DNA of 64,000 nucleotides, taken from assembly GCA_904063045.1 (NCBI GenBank), contig CAJFCJ010000002.1, positions 2,130,422 through 2,194,421 on the forward strand, in the 5' to 3' direction. The translations under genes and the position numbers were made by a program. The notes below the pieces were generated by a model. The model searched no databases. It saw only the letters and a list, made by a program, of their open reading frames with translations, and was not told where the DNA came from. Shown here one piece after another: positions 38,690 through 51,024 of the stretch; the stretch's first letter is position 1, and every line of letters starts with the position of its first letter. This DNA comes from Dimorphilus gyrociliatus. Taxonomy: Eukaryota > Annelida > Polychaeta > Dinophilidae.

Positions 38690-41600
38690 TCGTAGGTTTT
38701 GGCGAATTAGTTTTTTCTCTGCAATAGTAGCTTTAGTAGTAATACGTGTGGTGAATGGTTTGGTGGTCACATTTGTTTTAGTCGTAATAGATTTATCTGT
38801 AGCAATATTTGTTTTAGTCTGTTCGGCTGATGGCGTACTTGGAGTTTTTGTAATAGAAGGTTTATTTGACGAATTATCTGATTTACTTGATACAGTGATA
38901 GTGGTCGATAACCTTTACGTCGATTTATTGTTTATGGTGCTTTTTGTAGATGTAATGGAAGATTTAATACTAGTATTTGTAATTGATTGACTGCCCTCTT
39001 GCGGATTTGATGTTGGAGTAGTTTCAGCTATCTTTTTATTGGATTCAGAAGTTAAGATACAGTCACTACTAGAGTTCAATTTCCAGGATTCGGTTCTCTG
39101 GGACGTTACTGGTTCTCTAGTTGTCGTTGTCGATTTACTCTGAGTAGTGTTAGAAAAATATCTATAAATTTTCTGTTTTTTTTCTTCCGACAAACGTTCC
39201 CTTTCATTAACAGAGATAGCTTCTATTTGTTCCCTTGAAAAATATGCAAACTTGTCATTGGGGGAGAGAGCCTGTTTTTTTTTTAAAGAGAGAGAGAGAC
39301 AGAAAGAGAGGGAAAGGGGGGGGGGGAGAGAGAAAATACTATTAGCAACCCTGTCCTAAAAAATATTGTATGTTAATATAAACCTCTAAAACGTCAGATT
39401 TCACTCTCTGAATCTCTACTATTGAAATAAATTCTATTTGTTCTTTACTCAGCATTTTAAAATTTTCGGCGTTTAAACCACCAATAATAGAGGCCAACGT
39501 TGAAATAATCGATCCACTTCACAACGTTAGATCTTTACCCATGGAGGTAACGTCATAGGTTTTTTCGGCCCATTTGCTCAATTTTTATAGTTTGAACACA
39601 TCCTTTTCGCAATTAGTCTTGCTGCTTGTCTACCATAAAGGAAATAAACTATTAAATATTTAATATTATATTTGTAGAAGGCTAAACGATGCTATATTAG
39701 TATCCATTGAATTTTTCCTTTTTTTTAACATTATTAAGAAAATAGATTAATAAATGTTGGTTGAAAGAGTATTGATTTTCACTGTTTGTCACTAAAGTAG
39801 ATCGGTCAATGCTAGCATTGAGTTTGGCTGTTGAATCTTTTTTTATATATTAGTATATACAGTATACATATACATATATACTTATATATATGTTATCGGA
39901 GGCGTTACTTTTTATTTTTGTAGGCGTATAAATAAAAAAATATAAAACTGCTTACCCAAAAATTTCAACGCTAACAGCTTCAATATCCGTAACGGTCATA
40001 CCGCAAATCAAATTTCCCAAATTGTTTTAAAACTCGTAAGAAATTTCCTTTAAGTTTATCGTAGTTTTTATTTCATTGTAATAATCTTCTAGTTTTGTTA
40101 ATAATGTATCCAGTTTTACTGAACCAATTTTATTAATTACGTCATCATCGTCCAAGTTCATTAGCGAAAAACTTTGAGTTTTTAAACCTAAGAGAATAAC
40201 GCCTAATTGTCTTTGTAAATCTATAGACTAAGTTTATGAGTTGCCATAATATTCTATTGCTGTTTTAGCAAGATTATCAACAGTTACTTCCAGTAGATTG
40301 TCAGTTGTTGTAAAAGATCCAAGGTAATTTTCAAATTCTGTTCTACATAGATTACCAATGTCGTCAATAGATAATGATGTAAGACCCTGAGCTTGAATAG
40401 TTTTACATGAAAGAGATTTGGAACAATCGTCAGTGACGCATTTTCTTCTGCCTCCTTTGTTCGAATTGTCAACCGTTGTATCGAAAGATCTAAGTGCCTG
40501 TGCCATGCGACTAAGTACTTTTGATTCACAATTTTTGAGAGCATTAACAGTATCAACTTCACAATTAGAAATTCGACACAGCTCCAGGCCTCTATTAACG
40601 CTCTCTGTAACTTCTTTCAGTGCTCCAGCGAAGTTTGCCTAATGGAGAGAAGATGATGGCAAAGTAGTAGAAGAGATGAATGAAATGAATAAATTTACGA
40701 ATTATTAATGATTTACCTTATTGTCATTAAGAACATCATTTATATCTTTGTCGGTCATTAGGCAAAACAAACTGTCAAGAGAGGCAAACTCTTCTTTTAT
40801 AAATTCAGTATATCTATAAATGAAATAGGAGAAAAGAGAAAATGGTTAACGTTTAATTATTTTATTATATCTCCATTTACGTTCCGTATCCCTGTTGGAT
40901 TGGAGAAAGAATTTTTGCCTAACATTGTTACTGCGTACCCTTTCTACTAAAACCGTTGGACATTCCATTAAATCGTCTGCTGACAATTTATCTGCTGCTA
41001 ACATGCCTACGCTTTCCAATAGATTTCCATTTTCGCAAGGCCTTAATTTGGTCTGGGGAAAAGAAAAATAAAAGGATCAAATGACTTATTATAATTTCCT
41101 GAAAGACCTAAAAAAAGCTTGTATCCTACCATAAACAAACACAAATACAATGCGTTATATTTCGTTTCTACATTAGAAAGGCTAAGATCGCCTTTTGCCA
41201 CATTTTTGCAGTAGGTTTCCTTTTTCTCATCATTATCCAGTTTCGATAACAATATATCATGATTAATAGAAGGTAGTACAATAGCCATATTATCTAAATC
41301 TTGTGTAGATATTGTATTTTCATTTGTATTGAGGTTAGTTTTTAGAGAATCAGAAAATTCATTTATTTGTTTACTAGTTAAACGATCAGATACTTTAGTC
41401 ATTTCACCTAATTCTTCAATAGTTTCCTCGTATGATTTAGACTTTTAATGCTCTCTTATCTCATTTACGGAGCGGGATGTTTGCAATGTTAGTGATCTCG
41501 TAACACCTATTACACTTTTACATTTTTCATATAGTTTTCTAGCTTGGTCTTTTTCAGTGGACACATATGCTACTTTCATCCATTTTATGCAAGTCATCGT

Positions 41601-43059
41601 TTGGTATCAATTTGGCCATTTTCTAGAGGTAATTATATCTTTTGCAACTGATGCGTTCTCAATGGCAGAGAAAGGAGAGACTAATTGGTAGGTTGCCATA
41701 ATTTGAGCTGATATTTTGATTCGTGGTCGTTTATTATTTTTTCTTGTATCTCTGGAAATTTCACTTTCCATCTCTTTCTTTCTTTCATCAAACATAGCTT
41801 TAGCGAATTTGACACTTTTTCAGTTTTCGAACCAATTTTACGAAGTTCGGAAAGGTGGGATAATCTCTTTGAAACTAAGTGGCATATTGAGCATTTCGTT
41901 AGAAGACAATGTACCGATATCTTTCTTAAATTCTTGTCTATATATTAACAGTACATCGTTTTATTATAAAGTGATACATAATCTATTTTTCATACCTCAT
42001 CCTCCATTAGGTTATCTCTCGATGCAAAAGTACTAATCTCTTCCCTATTCATAGCCCAATCAGTGTAGAGTTCGTCTAAACACTTTCTACCAGTCGATGG
42101 TAAAAGAGAAGAATAATTTTTCATACTTTCGCTAAATGTAACCTGATTACGGATTTTAATTGATTTCAAATATTCGCATAATTTCTTTCCAGCTTCGTTT
42201 GTCTATTAGAATCGGCGAAGAAAAGGAAGATAAAATATTAGTTCAATAGATTTCATTCTCTTTCAATTTTATTACGTTTCTCTATACCTTTGTAGATAGC
42301 AATAGTTTTGGACATGTTTTTATTTTATCAAAGATATCTGTTGCTGGTGCAGTTTGAATGTTTCTAAAGCACTTGTCATTCGTTTGCAAAAAGCAAACTT
42401 TGCTAGAAAGTATGCAAACTGTTTACTTCATTATGAAATAAATAACCCAAGGAGAAGAAATATATGAAAGGGAACTAATGTGAAAGAAAAATTATGTTAA
42501 AGTTACATACTCTGTAAGTAAGGTTTCTCTTGTACAGGAGGCGGAAATACGCTTTGTAACGTCTCTTCTCACTTGCCTTAGTTGGCTTTTGAGTAGACCA
42601 GAAGCACGAAATTTTTGAATTTGTGCATTGTCAATCTATTTCATAAATTATTTAAGGATAATAAAAGCTAATTAGTAGTTTGAAAGACATGAAAAGAAGG
42701 GAGCGGGTAAGGAGGAGACAGAGGAAAAATGAAAAATTTTTAATATCAGTAAGACTTACTCGACTATTATTTGTTAGTAAAAGTTTCTTTTGATGTCTTA
42801 AGGGATTTTTCCAAGAGTCTCTCCTTAGTTGTTCCAAATTTAGATTAGGCACTCTAATTGGTGAAATATTCTCAGAAGTGTCGCTTTTATTCTTAGAAAT
42901 CTTTCCGTCATCTGGCAAACTTTTGCAAGTAACACCAGAAAATAAGAAGCAAAGAAATGTAAGAACTATTCAAAAAGAAAGTAAATTATACTTTTTGTAA
43001 TGGAAGTAGTATTAATTTGTTAAGTTCTTACGAAAAAACTGGTACAGATAATCCACCAT
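38690..43059 (-). pseudogene. Decaying tandem paralogue of stereocilin-like gene
   Basis: This locus lies just upstream of the intact gene on the same strand and has the same kind of product. The 5' exons look sound: ATG at 43059, exon 43032-43059 ending in GTAAG, then a signal-peptide exon (together MVDYLYQFFLLTFLCFLFSG). Several later exons (about 42000-42200, 40735-40815, 40234-40640) align with the paralogue, including RRKCVTDDCSKSL-LTSLSIDDIGNLC against the paralogue's RRKRS-SLTCDDIRKMG. The 3' half is broken in the alignable frame: TAA at 40234-40236, TAG at 40228-40230, TAA at about 40027-40029, TAA at 39585-39587 and TGA at 39519-39521, while homology such as IISTLASIIGGLNAENF continues after them. 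Around 41450-41640 a frame change and two more stops occur. The end is a Thr/Ser-rich mucin-like tail, also with a stop. It has more introns than its neighbour, so it is not a processed copy. Confidence 0.75.
39283..39335. repeat. GA-rich tract with a run of ten G
   Basis: Purine tract in an intron of the pseudogene: GA units, then GGGAAAGGGGGGGGGGAGAGAG. The long G run is unusual in this AT-rich window. Confidence 0.9.
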
Positions 43060-44233
43060 CTTGTCTTCTTGCCCTCTCTAAGCGGATCGGAGATAATAAA
43101 TGTGAAAATGACAGGAGATAATATAGATCTTTATAAGCTTACTCGATTAACTATAAAACGCTATCATTTGTAGAATTATTGATTAATTAGTGTTTAAGAT
43201 AGAAAAAATTCAGCCTTGAACTAGGACTATTTGCCTTCTACATGACATCTATATAAAGGGTTTAAAGATACTTATAAATTGGAGCAGATTGATTGTTATT
43301 ATTTCTCTCTTGTAACTGTGAATGATAAAGTAGAGAGATAAAGTGGAAAAATAATGTAAAATAGAAAGATAAACCTAAAGATTTACAGAGAGATAAATAT
43401 TATGTAAATTATTTAATGGCAACAAATGAATAGAAAAGGATCTAATTGATTCAATGACATTTTACATTTCGTATTCAACTTTCTTTACTTGTATTATTGC
43501 TATTTTAAGATGAGATTAGTCGTTTTTCACAGTCAAATACTATTCAATAGCCGACAGTTCAGAGGCTCTTGAAAGTCTTAATATCCCTCTTTTAGTATGG
43601 AAAATAAAGAACTATTGAAATTTTTTTAATACAAATTGAAAGAATAGTTCTATAAACTCGGATTTCGTAATTTAAAGTCTTTTATGTAACTGCTAATTCC
43701 TTATTAGTAATAATAGATAATATATTATTTTTTATACTTTATATAAAGCCTTGCATCTTTCTCCTCTTAGCGTTTCACTTCTCTATTACACGCTTGTCCT
43801 TTAAAAGTTGTATTGACTTTATATATAGAGTATATAAACGCAAGTTTGAAATGATAAAAGACCCTTCTCTTCTGTGTTGGGTTAAAATGTTTTAGAATTA
43901 ATAAAATCTCTAAATTTAGATTAATAATTACAATATGCTTTCATAATACATTAAATGAATTTCAACATGCTATCATGCTAAATTTAAATGATGATGAAAG
44001 GGAACAAAAGTTATGAAAAAGTGATTAATGGTAACAATAAGAATTTATGATACGTGTACTATATATCGTTCATTTCTTTTTACAAATATATACTGTATAT
44101 ACAATAATACATGACATGATTCTCGTCTGTCATACATCTAGGTTTACAGACTAGCACAAATTCTTTTTCTTTTTTTTTTATACATATATTTATACATAAA
44201 AAGGGAAATAATACTAATAAATTGACTTTTCTA

Positions 44234-44261
44234 TTAATACTATTATTAATAATAGTATTAA
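44234..44261. repeat. Perfect 28-bp AT palindrome
   Basis: The sequence from TTAATACTATTATT to its exact reverse complement has no spacer. It could extrude as a cruciform or be chance in AT-rich DNA. Confidence 0.85.
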
Positions 44262-44590
44262 AATTGGAAATTTTAGCTTATATGTTATTAAAAAGAAAAA
44301 AAATAGAATAAAACAAAAAGATTTTTTTTAAAAAAAAAAAAAAGAAAAAACACCCAGCTAATAAATTTGTATATATATATATATATATCTAAAAATAGAA
44401 TATAGAATAATGTTGATTTTCAAAAAGGGTTTATTATTAATAATAGATGATGTGAAATAGTCAGATTTTGTAAAAAAAAAAGTCAAGATTGATGAGAGAA
44501 GCCCTTTGTAGAGTATTTTTTTTTAAGAAAGAAATAATAATAGGATATGATTATGAAAGAGAAATCATATATTCAACACATACTCTATTC

Positions 44591-44640
44591 ATATATACAG
44601 TATATATATATATATATATATTAGTATATATGTATATGTG
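44591..44640. repeat. AT microsatellite with TATACAGTATA
   Basis: AT dinucleotide tract beginning with the recurrent TATACAGTATA motif and ending in GTATATGTGTGTG. Confidence 0.85.
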
Positions 44641-47600
44641 TGTGAAATATATCAATAACTATGTAATAAGATTAGGCTGCACTCGGAAAGAGAGTGAAGG
44701 GAGAGACAGAGAGGAGGGGAGGAAGGAAGAGATAAACAACGATATACAAACAGATTTCAAGAGCAAAAATAAAATTGAAAGCACTTGTTTTGATACGTTC
44801 GTGTTATTAATCCCTCCCTTTTAATAGATTTATAGTAAGAGTGTTATAGGCTTAATAATTATATGACTACTAAAAGAAATACATACTGTATATGATAGCT
44901 ACTTAAAAAACTCAATTCAAGTTATTTCTGTTATTAATTAAAACAATAAAATTATTAATTAGAACAAAAAATATGTGAAATTATTTACATAAATATAGAA
45001 ATAAACTTAATTGATTTATAAATGTTTTACTACTTAAAATTAATAGTAGGCCTATTATCTCCCATCTTATCTTTCACATTGAACGAATAACACTAAAGTT
45101 TATAAGAAATGGCTAAGAAGAGATGGCAGCACTAGATTCTTTTATATTTTATAAACTTGTTTGTTTTATTCAAAAAATAAAAATAAAAGAAACTAGTCCA
45201 AGTACCACTCTTTGATCTACCTACTAAAACGTTTCTTTCCGAAGTATACGTTGACCTTTAACCTTTAAGTTTAAGTTACTTAAAGAGATTTTACTGCGAA
45301 AAAAAAAACACTAATAGAAAGATATGTTAAATGAAATAGATGATTGATTTTTATTTTTAAACATATTCAATTTCAATTAGACATAACACGAAGGATTTAT
45401 TAACTTTTTAAGTTATATGCTTAATATATAATATATCTTTGGCATTTATACTAAATGATATATGTATATTTATATATATAGATGTATATATCTAACTATA
45501 TTACATAGATAGTTCTCTAAAAAATATCTCCTTTAATAAAAACATTTTTGTTCATTGAATCAGCTATGGAGGAAATGAAGTCATGGAAACTTAGCCAATT
45601 AGAGAGGGTAAAATTACTCCATAATTAGTTAGTTATTTAATATTGCGCCCAGTATAAGGTACTCATCGTTTCCTCTTCCTTCCTTTGTGAAATAATTAAT
45701 TTTGACTCACTGAATGTTTAGTAATTATCGACGTCTTCTTAGATCAGCCTAATTTATTCATTTTCTCCCCTAGTCTTAATTCCCCAAAGAAAAACTTTTC
45801 CTATTCACGTATATTCTTCAAATCGATTGGGGAAACTTTCCATAAAGAATCCTTAAAGAATTTTTCAATTCCCAAAATGAGAATTATCAAGGATTCTTTA
45901 GCTCTTTATTATTATTCTCATTCTGTGTATTTATTATAAATTAGAGTAGACAAGCATGGAACGACCATTTAGCCCGAAGTGGCCTTTCCAATCTACATAG
46001 TTCTATTAAATAAACCTAAGCAAAAAAATAATCTAAAACTGATTGATTGAATAGGATCATGCATTAGTGTTGGCTAAAATATGTCTGTCAAAATAAACCA
46101 AGTAACATTTTATTGAATCTATTTGTATTAAAACCAATAAATAAGTAGGCCATTGAAAGAAAGAAAAGAAAACTATACGTAGCATTGATTAATTAGATTT
46201 ATTTTATTTTTAAGTAAACTAAAAATTGCCTTAAGCTGTATAAATTTAAACAGGAGACTATTCCATATATCTAATTACTATATATATTCATTAAAAAGTT
46301 TTATATATCTACTCTTCCGCTACCGTATAAAGTTTGGACGTCAGCGAAGAGATTTATTGACGTTTATAGAAACAGCAAACAAAAGAGCCGGGCCTCTCCT
46401 GACACTTCTTTATCAACGGATATAATAAAAATTGAGGGAAAGAAAATTTATAGGTGATTACGACGTAATCAATAGGAATAGTTTAAAAGAAAAGTCTCCA
46501 TCATTAATCCGGAAAACTCTCGTTAAAACAATAAAAAAAGATAAAATAGTTTAGGCAGCTGTTAACTCTTTTTCTCTCATCCTTTTCCTTCCCTCTCTGC
46601 TACCGCCCCTCTTCCCTCTCCATCTCTCTCTGTCCCTTTCTCTCTCTCTCTCTCTTTTCTGTGTATGTGCTTTCCTCCTCCCCTTTCAATACTATATCTT
46701 TTCATCAACCCATTCTATTTCCCTCCTTAGTGCGTTCCTTTAAAGAGAAAACTGATTTCAGCCGCCTTGGAAATGGGTAGTAAAATATTAAAAAAATTGG
46801 AATAATTTATAAAAATAAGAATATAGGGATTAGTAAACAACCTAATAGGAAATAGTCGTTTATTAAAGCGAATTATCAAAATAGTAAATAGGGTATTAAA
46901 TAGCTCTTAAAATAGTATTAGCTTTAGGAGAAAATAACAACATAAACCTCTTGAAATTAACGTATGCAGCCATTAATTGGAAGAGACAGACTTTGGGGAT
47001 TAGCAGAACGCACCTGAAAGTTTTTTTATACAATTATAAACAATATACTGCATAGAGGATTATGATGCGGATGCGTTTTTTTTTTCTATTTTGCAATGCT
47101 AGCAGGAAAGATTACTGTTACCTATTTTTTTATTATTAAAATAGATAGATATATATGATTTTATTTCTCTTTTATTATATGTTCTTTTTTCTCTTCTCTT
47201 TTCTTCTTCTTCCTCCTGTTTTTCAACTCTTTTATCTCTATATTCTCTTTTCTTCATTATTTTATTGTTTTCTCCTATTTTTACTTTGTTCCATTCACTT
47301 CCTGATTACAAGAAAAAGAGGCTAACGGAAGGCGACAAATGGAAACGGAAAGAGAAGGTGGAAAAGATAAAAATAGTTTCAATAGAAAATTATAACATAC
47401 TATCTCTAGCATTAGTGAAACTTTATTTCGACGAAGTCCTAAAACTTTTTTCATTTTAGGCTTTCCCAAATGGTTATACATACGGGTCAAATGATAAAAA
47501 GGGGTCAAATAGTGAAAAACGTAGCTAGGGTGTTGAATGATGGCAAAAAAAAGAAATTTTCTCTTATTTCGTTGCCTCTACTCCTCTGAAAAAAAAACAC

Positions 47601-48395
47601 ACCTTTTCCATTGAGGATAAGGTGTTTAGAATAATTGTGTCTCTGCTTTTGTACTGCACTCCGAAAGATAATCTTATTATTGAAGTATTTAGAATTTTCT
47701 ACCATTCGGTTCTCCTATGGGGAATTTGCGTGTGTCAGACGAGGACAAAGAACAGAACAACGTGTTTATCTCGTTTCTTTTTCCATTTTTTTTCATCGAA
47801 AGTGATAATAAAGGCGAAGAAAGAAAGATAATATTGAAATTATGAAGAATATTTAAAAAGAAGGAAAAGAGACTTGTGAAAAGGGAAACGGAAGTGTAAA
47901 AACATAAATCTCGGATAAAAATTCATACACCTATGCACGAACTTACGTGACTCTTAACAATATAAATCGATGTCAATCTAAAACAATGCGTCATAGTTTG
48001 AAATCTCTGATTTCCCAACGGCTATAGAAAGCTATCGTTGGAGAGTACAAACAATGTAATAAAAGTTTATTATATCAGGTCAAAAGGCTTAAGAGTGAAG
48101 TACAAACAGGTAATGTCATAATTACAAGATTCCTAATATGTTTTATGGCCATTTTTATTAATAACATTTTTTTATGTATTGTATTTAATACTATTTCTCT
48201 TATGTTATTTATCTATCATTCTTTACCATATTTTGATCTCCGCCCACCCTCCCCTCCCACCTATTATTCTTCCAGGCGAAACGAAACAAAACTCTATTAT
48301 GAAAAAAAAAGTTTGAAAACTGCAAATGATTTCGTGTTTTCTATTTTATTTTATAGGCCGATAACTGAAGCGTCAAGGCGAAGCACATGCATAAT

Positions 48396-48435
48396 CGCTT
48401 GTTTACAATGAAAACAAAAACGATGCAAACAAGCG
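48396..48435. repeat. Short inverted repeat (hairpin)
   Basis: A 9-base arm CGCTTGTTT (48396-48404) and its exact complement AAACAAGCG (48427-48435) are separated by 22 bases. An outer GAAGC/GCTTC pair extends it imperfectly. Too short for a typical miRNA precursor; function unknown. Confidence 0.6.
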
Positions 48436-49394
48436 CAGCTTCACGTTTAATATAGACTTTATATATAGTGTATACAGTGTATGTTTGATAGGGAGAGGAA
48501 GAGAGGTAGGTGATGTAGAAAAAATAGTAAATTATCTATATAATATTGAAAGTATAATCTTTCTTTTTCTCTTTATAACGGTAAAGTAGTTGATACCCTC
48601 TTTTCTATTACATCTCACGTCTCCCCACCTTTTTTTTTCTTATTCTTTCCTATTTTTCTTCTCTTTTTCTTCCTTCCTTTCCTCTCTTTTTTCTCTCTAG
48701 TACTTCCTCTTGCTATTCTTTTTTACCAGTCGTTAGCTTAAATAGTCGGCATTTTTGCCAATTTTACGCATTTCATTAAACTTAATCAATTTATACACGC
48801 AAAGGGAAAGCTCTAAATCTGAAAAACTGCTGGCGAAAACGACCGTTTATCAACTATTCATAAACGTGTTTGTCGAGTCAATAGGATTCTAAACTCAACT
48901 ATGAACAAGCCCCGCAGTGAAAAAAGTTTACTCCATAAGGACAGTTTTTCAGAGAAAACCCATAAGTTTTTTCCTATAGTTGGTTTGTCACTAAGACTAA
49001 TCAACAAAGCGCTCGAGCATATCTCCTGATAGACTAATACATATGTTCTTTTTAAATTATCAATTTTCTATTTTTATAAAAAAATCTATTCACAAAAAAT
49101 ATCATCATTTATTCTATAATATATTTATGTAGACAATCTATGGATCTGACTAATGTATTGAAATAAGACTGCTATATCTTATTTCTAATGTATACGATGG
49201 AAATCATAGAATTATTTTTAACGCTTTTGCCCTTATATCCTCCTCTCCAACAACAAGAAAGACGTAAAGAAAGCAATTGCAGCGATCCTATTTGTGGCTA
49301 TTGTTAAGTGAGGAATCTAGAAAATATATAAAGATGTTTATTGAGAGAAGAGAGAGGCAACGTCTTTTGTATAAATATTACTATTATTACGTAA

Positions 49395-49399
49395 ATATA

Positions 49400-49431
<32 letters not shown>

Positions 49432-49520
49432 GTAAATAGATTAATATATACATTTTTTTATATATCATCATGCATTACCATTATATCTATATTGATATAT
49501 ACTTGTATATATATATAATC
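49395..49520. repeat. AT-rich microsatellite cluster
   Basis: Several AT dinucleotide runs separated by short AT-rich spacers. Confidence 0.85.
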
Positions 49521-50531
49521 CTATATTAAGTTTCTTCTGGTACTCAGCCTAATGACATAATAAGGTTGAAAAAAGTACTGACCCTAGCTTTACCTCATAT
49601 ATTATCTTTCTACAGAGTCAATCTATACGAAAATGGATAAAAAGAAATTATTCTTATCTGCTTTGCATAATCCAATTAATCCTTTTATATTTTATTTAAT
49701 TTTCTAATCCAATTATAATTTAATAGGAATATAATTCTGTTTATAAACCAAAGGCATTTAATAAATGTTCAACAATTGCTGACAAATTGGAAAAATGGCC
49801 TTCTTGTTTGTAATTAAGATATTATTACTCTGGCTATTTTCGGTGAAAGAGAGAGAATGAGACTAGTGGGCGGTGGTCGAAAAGGCATATGTGCATAGAT
49901 AAAAATAGCCTTGTAAAAGTAATAGGTATCGTTAAACACTAAATTAATGTTTAATCAATTTGACATGTAAGGTTCTTTAGAGCCATCTTCCTATAAATGT
50001 GACATTTTTCGAGTTCAATATGGACGTGTATATGTACAATATATAGTATACTGTATATATAAATGAATATGTAAAAATCTGAGTGAGTTATGTATCCTAG
50101 GGCTAATGTATAAATAGTATTATTTATATGTATTTGTTAAATGAATTGTATAAAATAAACGGAAATTTACTTACTATTATTTTCTTGCTTTATCAAAATA
50201 TGCTCTTTCTTTTCTTCTCTTTTTAGCTAATTAATCCATTTAACAACGAACTATCTTTTGGTAAAACTTTCTTTATAATCTATTATTACTTTCCTTGCCA
50301 TTTTTAATCAGGTTAAAGGGTTTATTTAATTAATATTTTGTTATGCAATAATCTTAGGTAATTTATACTCTATTTATATGCCTACATGCTATGATACTTT
50401 CATATTTCTTTCAGACTAAAACACTTGACAGCACGAAGTCGGCCTACAGCCGTAGCTTTATTAACAGATAAGAGAGAATACACTGAAATCATTTAAAGTA
50501 TATATCTGTATATGTATTGAAGTATTCATGC

Positions 50532-50534
<3 letters not shown>

Positions 50535-50591
<57 letters not shown>

Positions 50592-50599
50592 CATTTAAT

Positions 50600-50636
<37 letters not shown>

Positions 50637-50906
50637 TCAGACATATACTTCGATATTATTCATATATGCATCTTCACATGTAAAAGTGCATACTATTACT
50701 ATATATATATATATATATATATTTATACGTATATGTATATATGTATAGACATCCTTATTGTATGCAATCATTCTGCTATATGCATATATTCATATTACCG
50801 ATTATATATAATAATTAAGATAAACTCGTTGACGGCGAGTTTTAACCACTGTTAGTGGGACTATTTCGACAATTTCTTCATTTGGAAATTTTAATATATA
50901 TATATC

Positions 50907-50942
<36 letters not shown>

Positions 50943-50960
50943 CATATATATATATTATCT
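50535..50960. repeat. Large compound AT microsatellite array
   Basis: Pure AT runs at about 50535-50589, 50605-50632, 50701-50722 and 50893-50956, within TA-rich spacer that includes one GC-balanced island (about 50822-50850). It ends about 65 bases from the stop of the neuropeptide-type gene, so it probably overlaps its 3' UTR. Confidence 0.9.
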
Positions 50961-51024
50961 ATATTTATATAATTCACATTTAAGTTTATACATATACTTG
51001 TTTCATTTTTGGAAGGACAAAAAT

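Larger units (their letters stand above)
43060..51024. other. 8 kb gene-poor AT- and microsatellite-rich region
   Basis: I found no convincing exon chain on either strand. The open frames here (for example 44489-44824, 47265-47459, 48145-48411) either run through repeats or lack splice context. Contents: AT microsatellites, pyrimidine-rich tracts (46560-46700, 48600-48720), several TATACTGTATA motifs, a perfect 28-bp palindrome and a short hairpin. It lies downstream of the neuropeptide-type gene and upstream of the broken stereocilin-like gene. Confidence 0.6.

Noticed and set aside
44489-44824. 111-codon frame in the gene-poor region
   Set aside because: Crosses an AT repeat and a purine tract; no similarity and no splice partners.
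45550-45610. Possible coding exon (AG acceptor, MEEMKSWKLSQLER, GT donor)
   Set aside because: Single isolated exon-like stretch; no partner exon or recognisable family found.
50517-50855. 112-codon frame of Ile/Tyr repeats
   Set aside because: Translation of AT microsatellites, not a gene.
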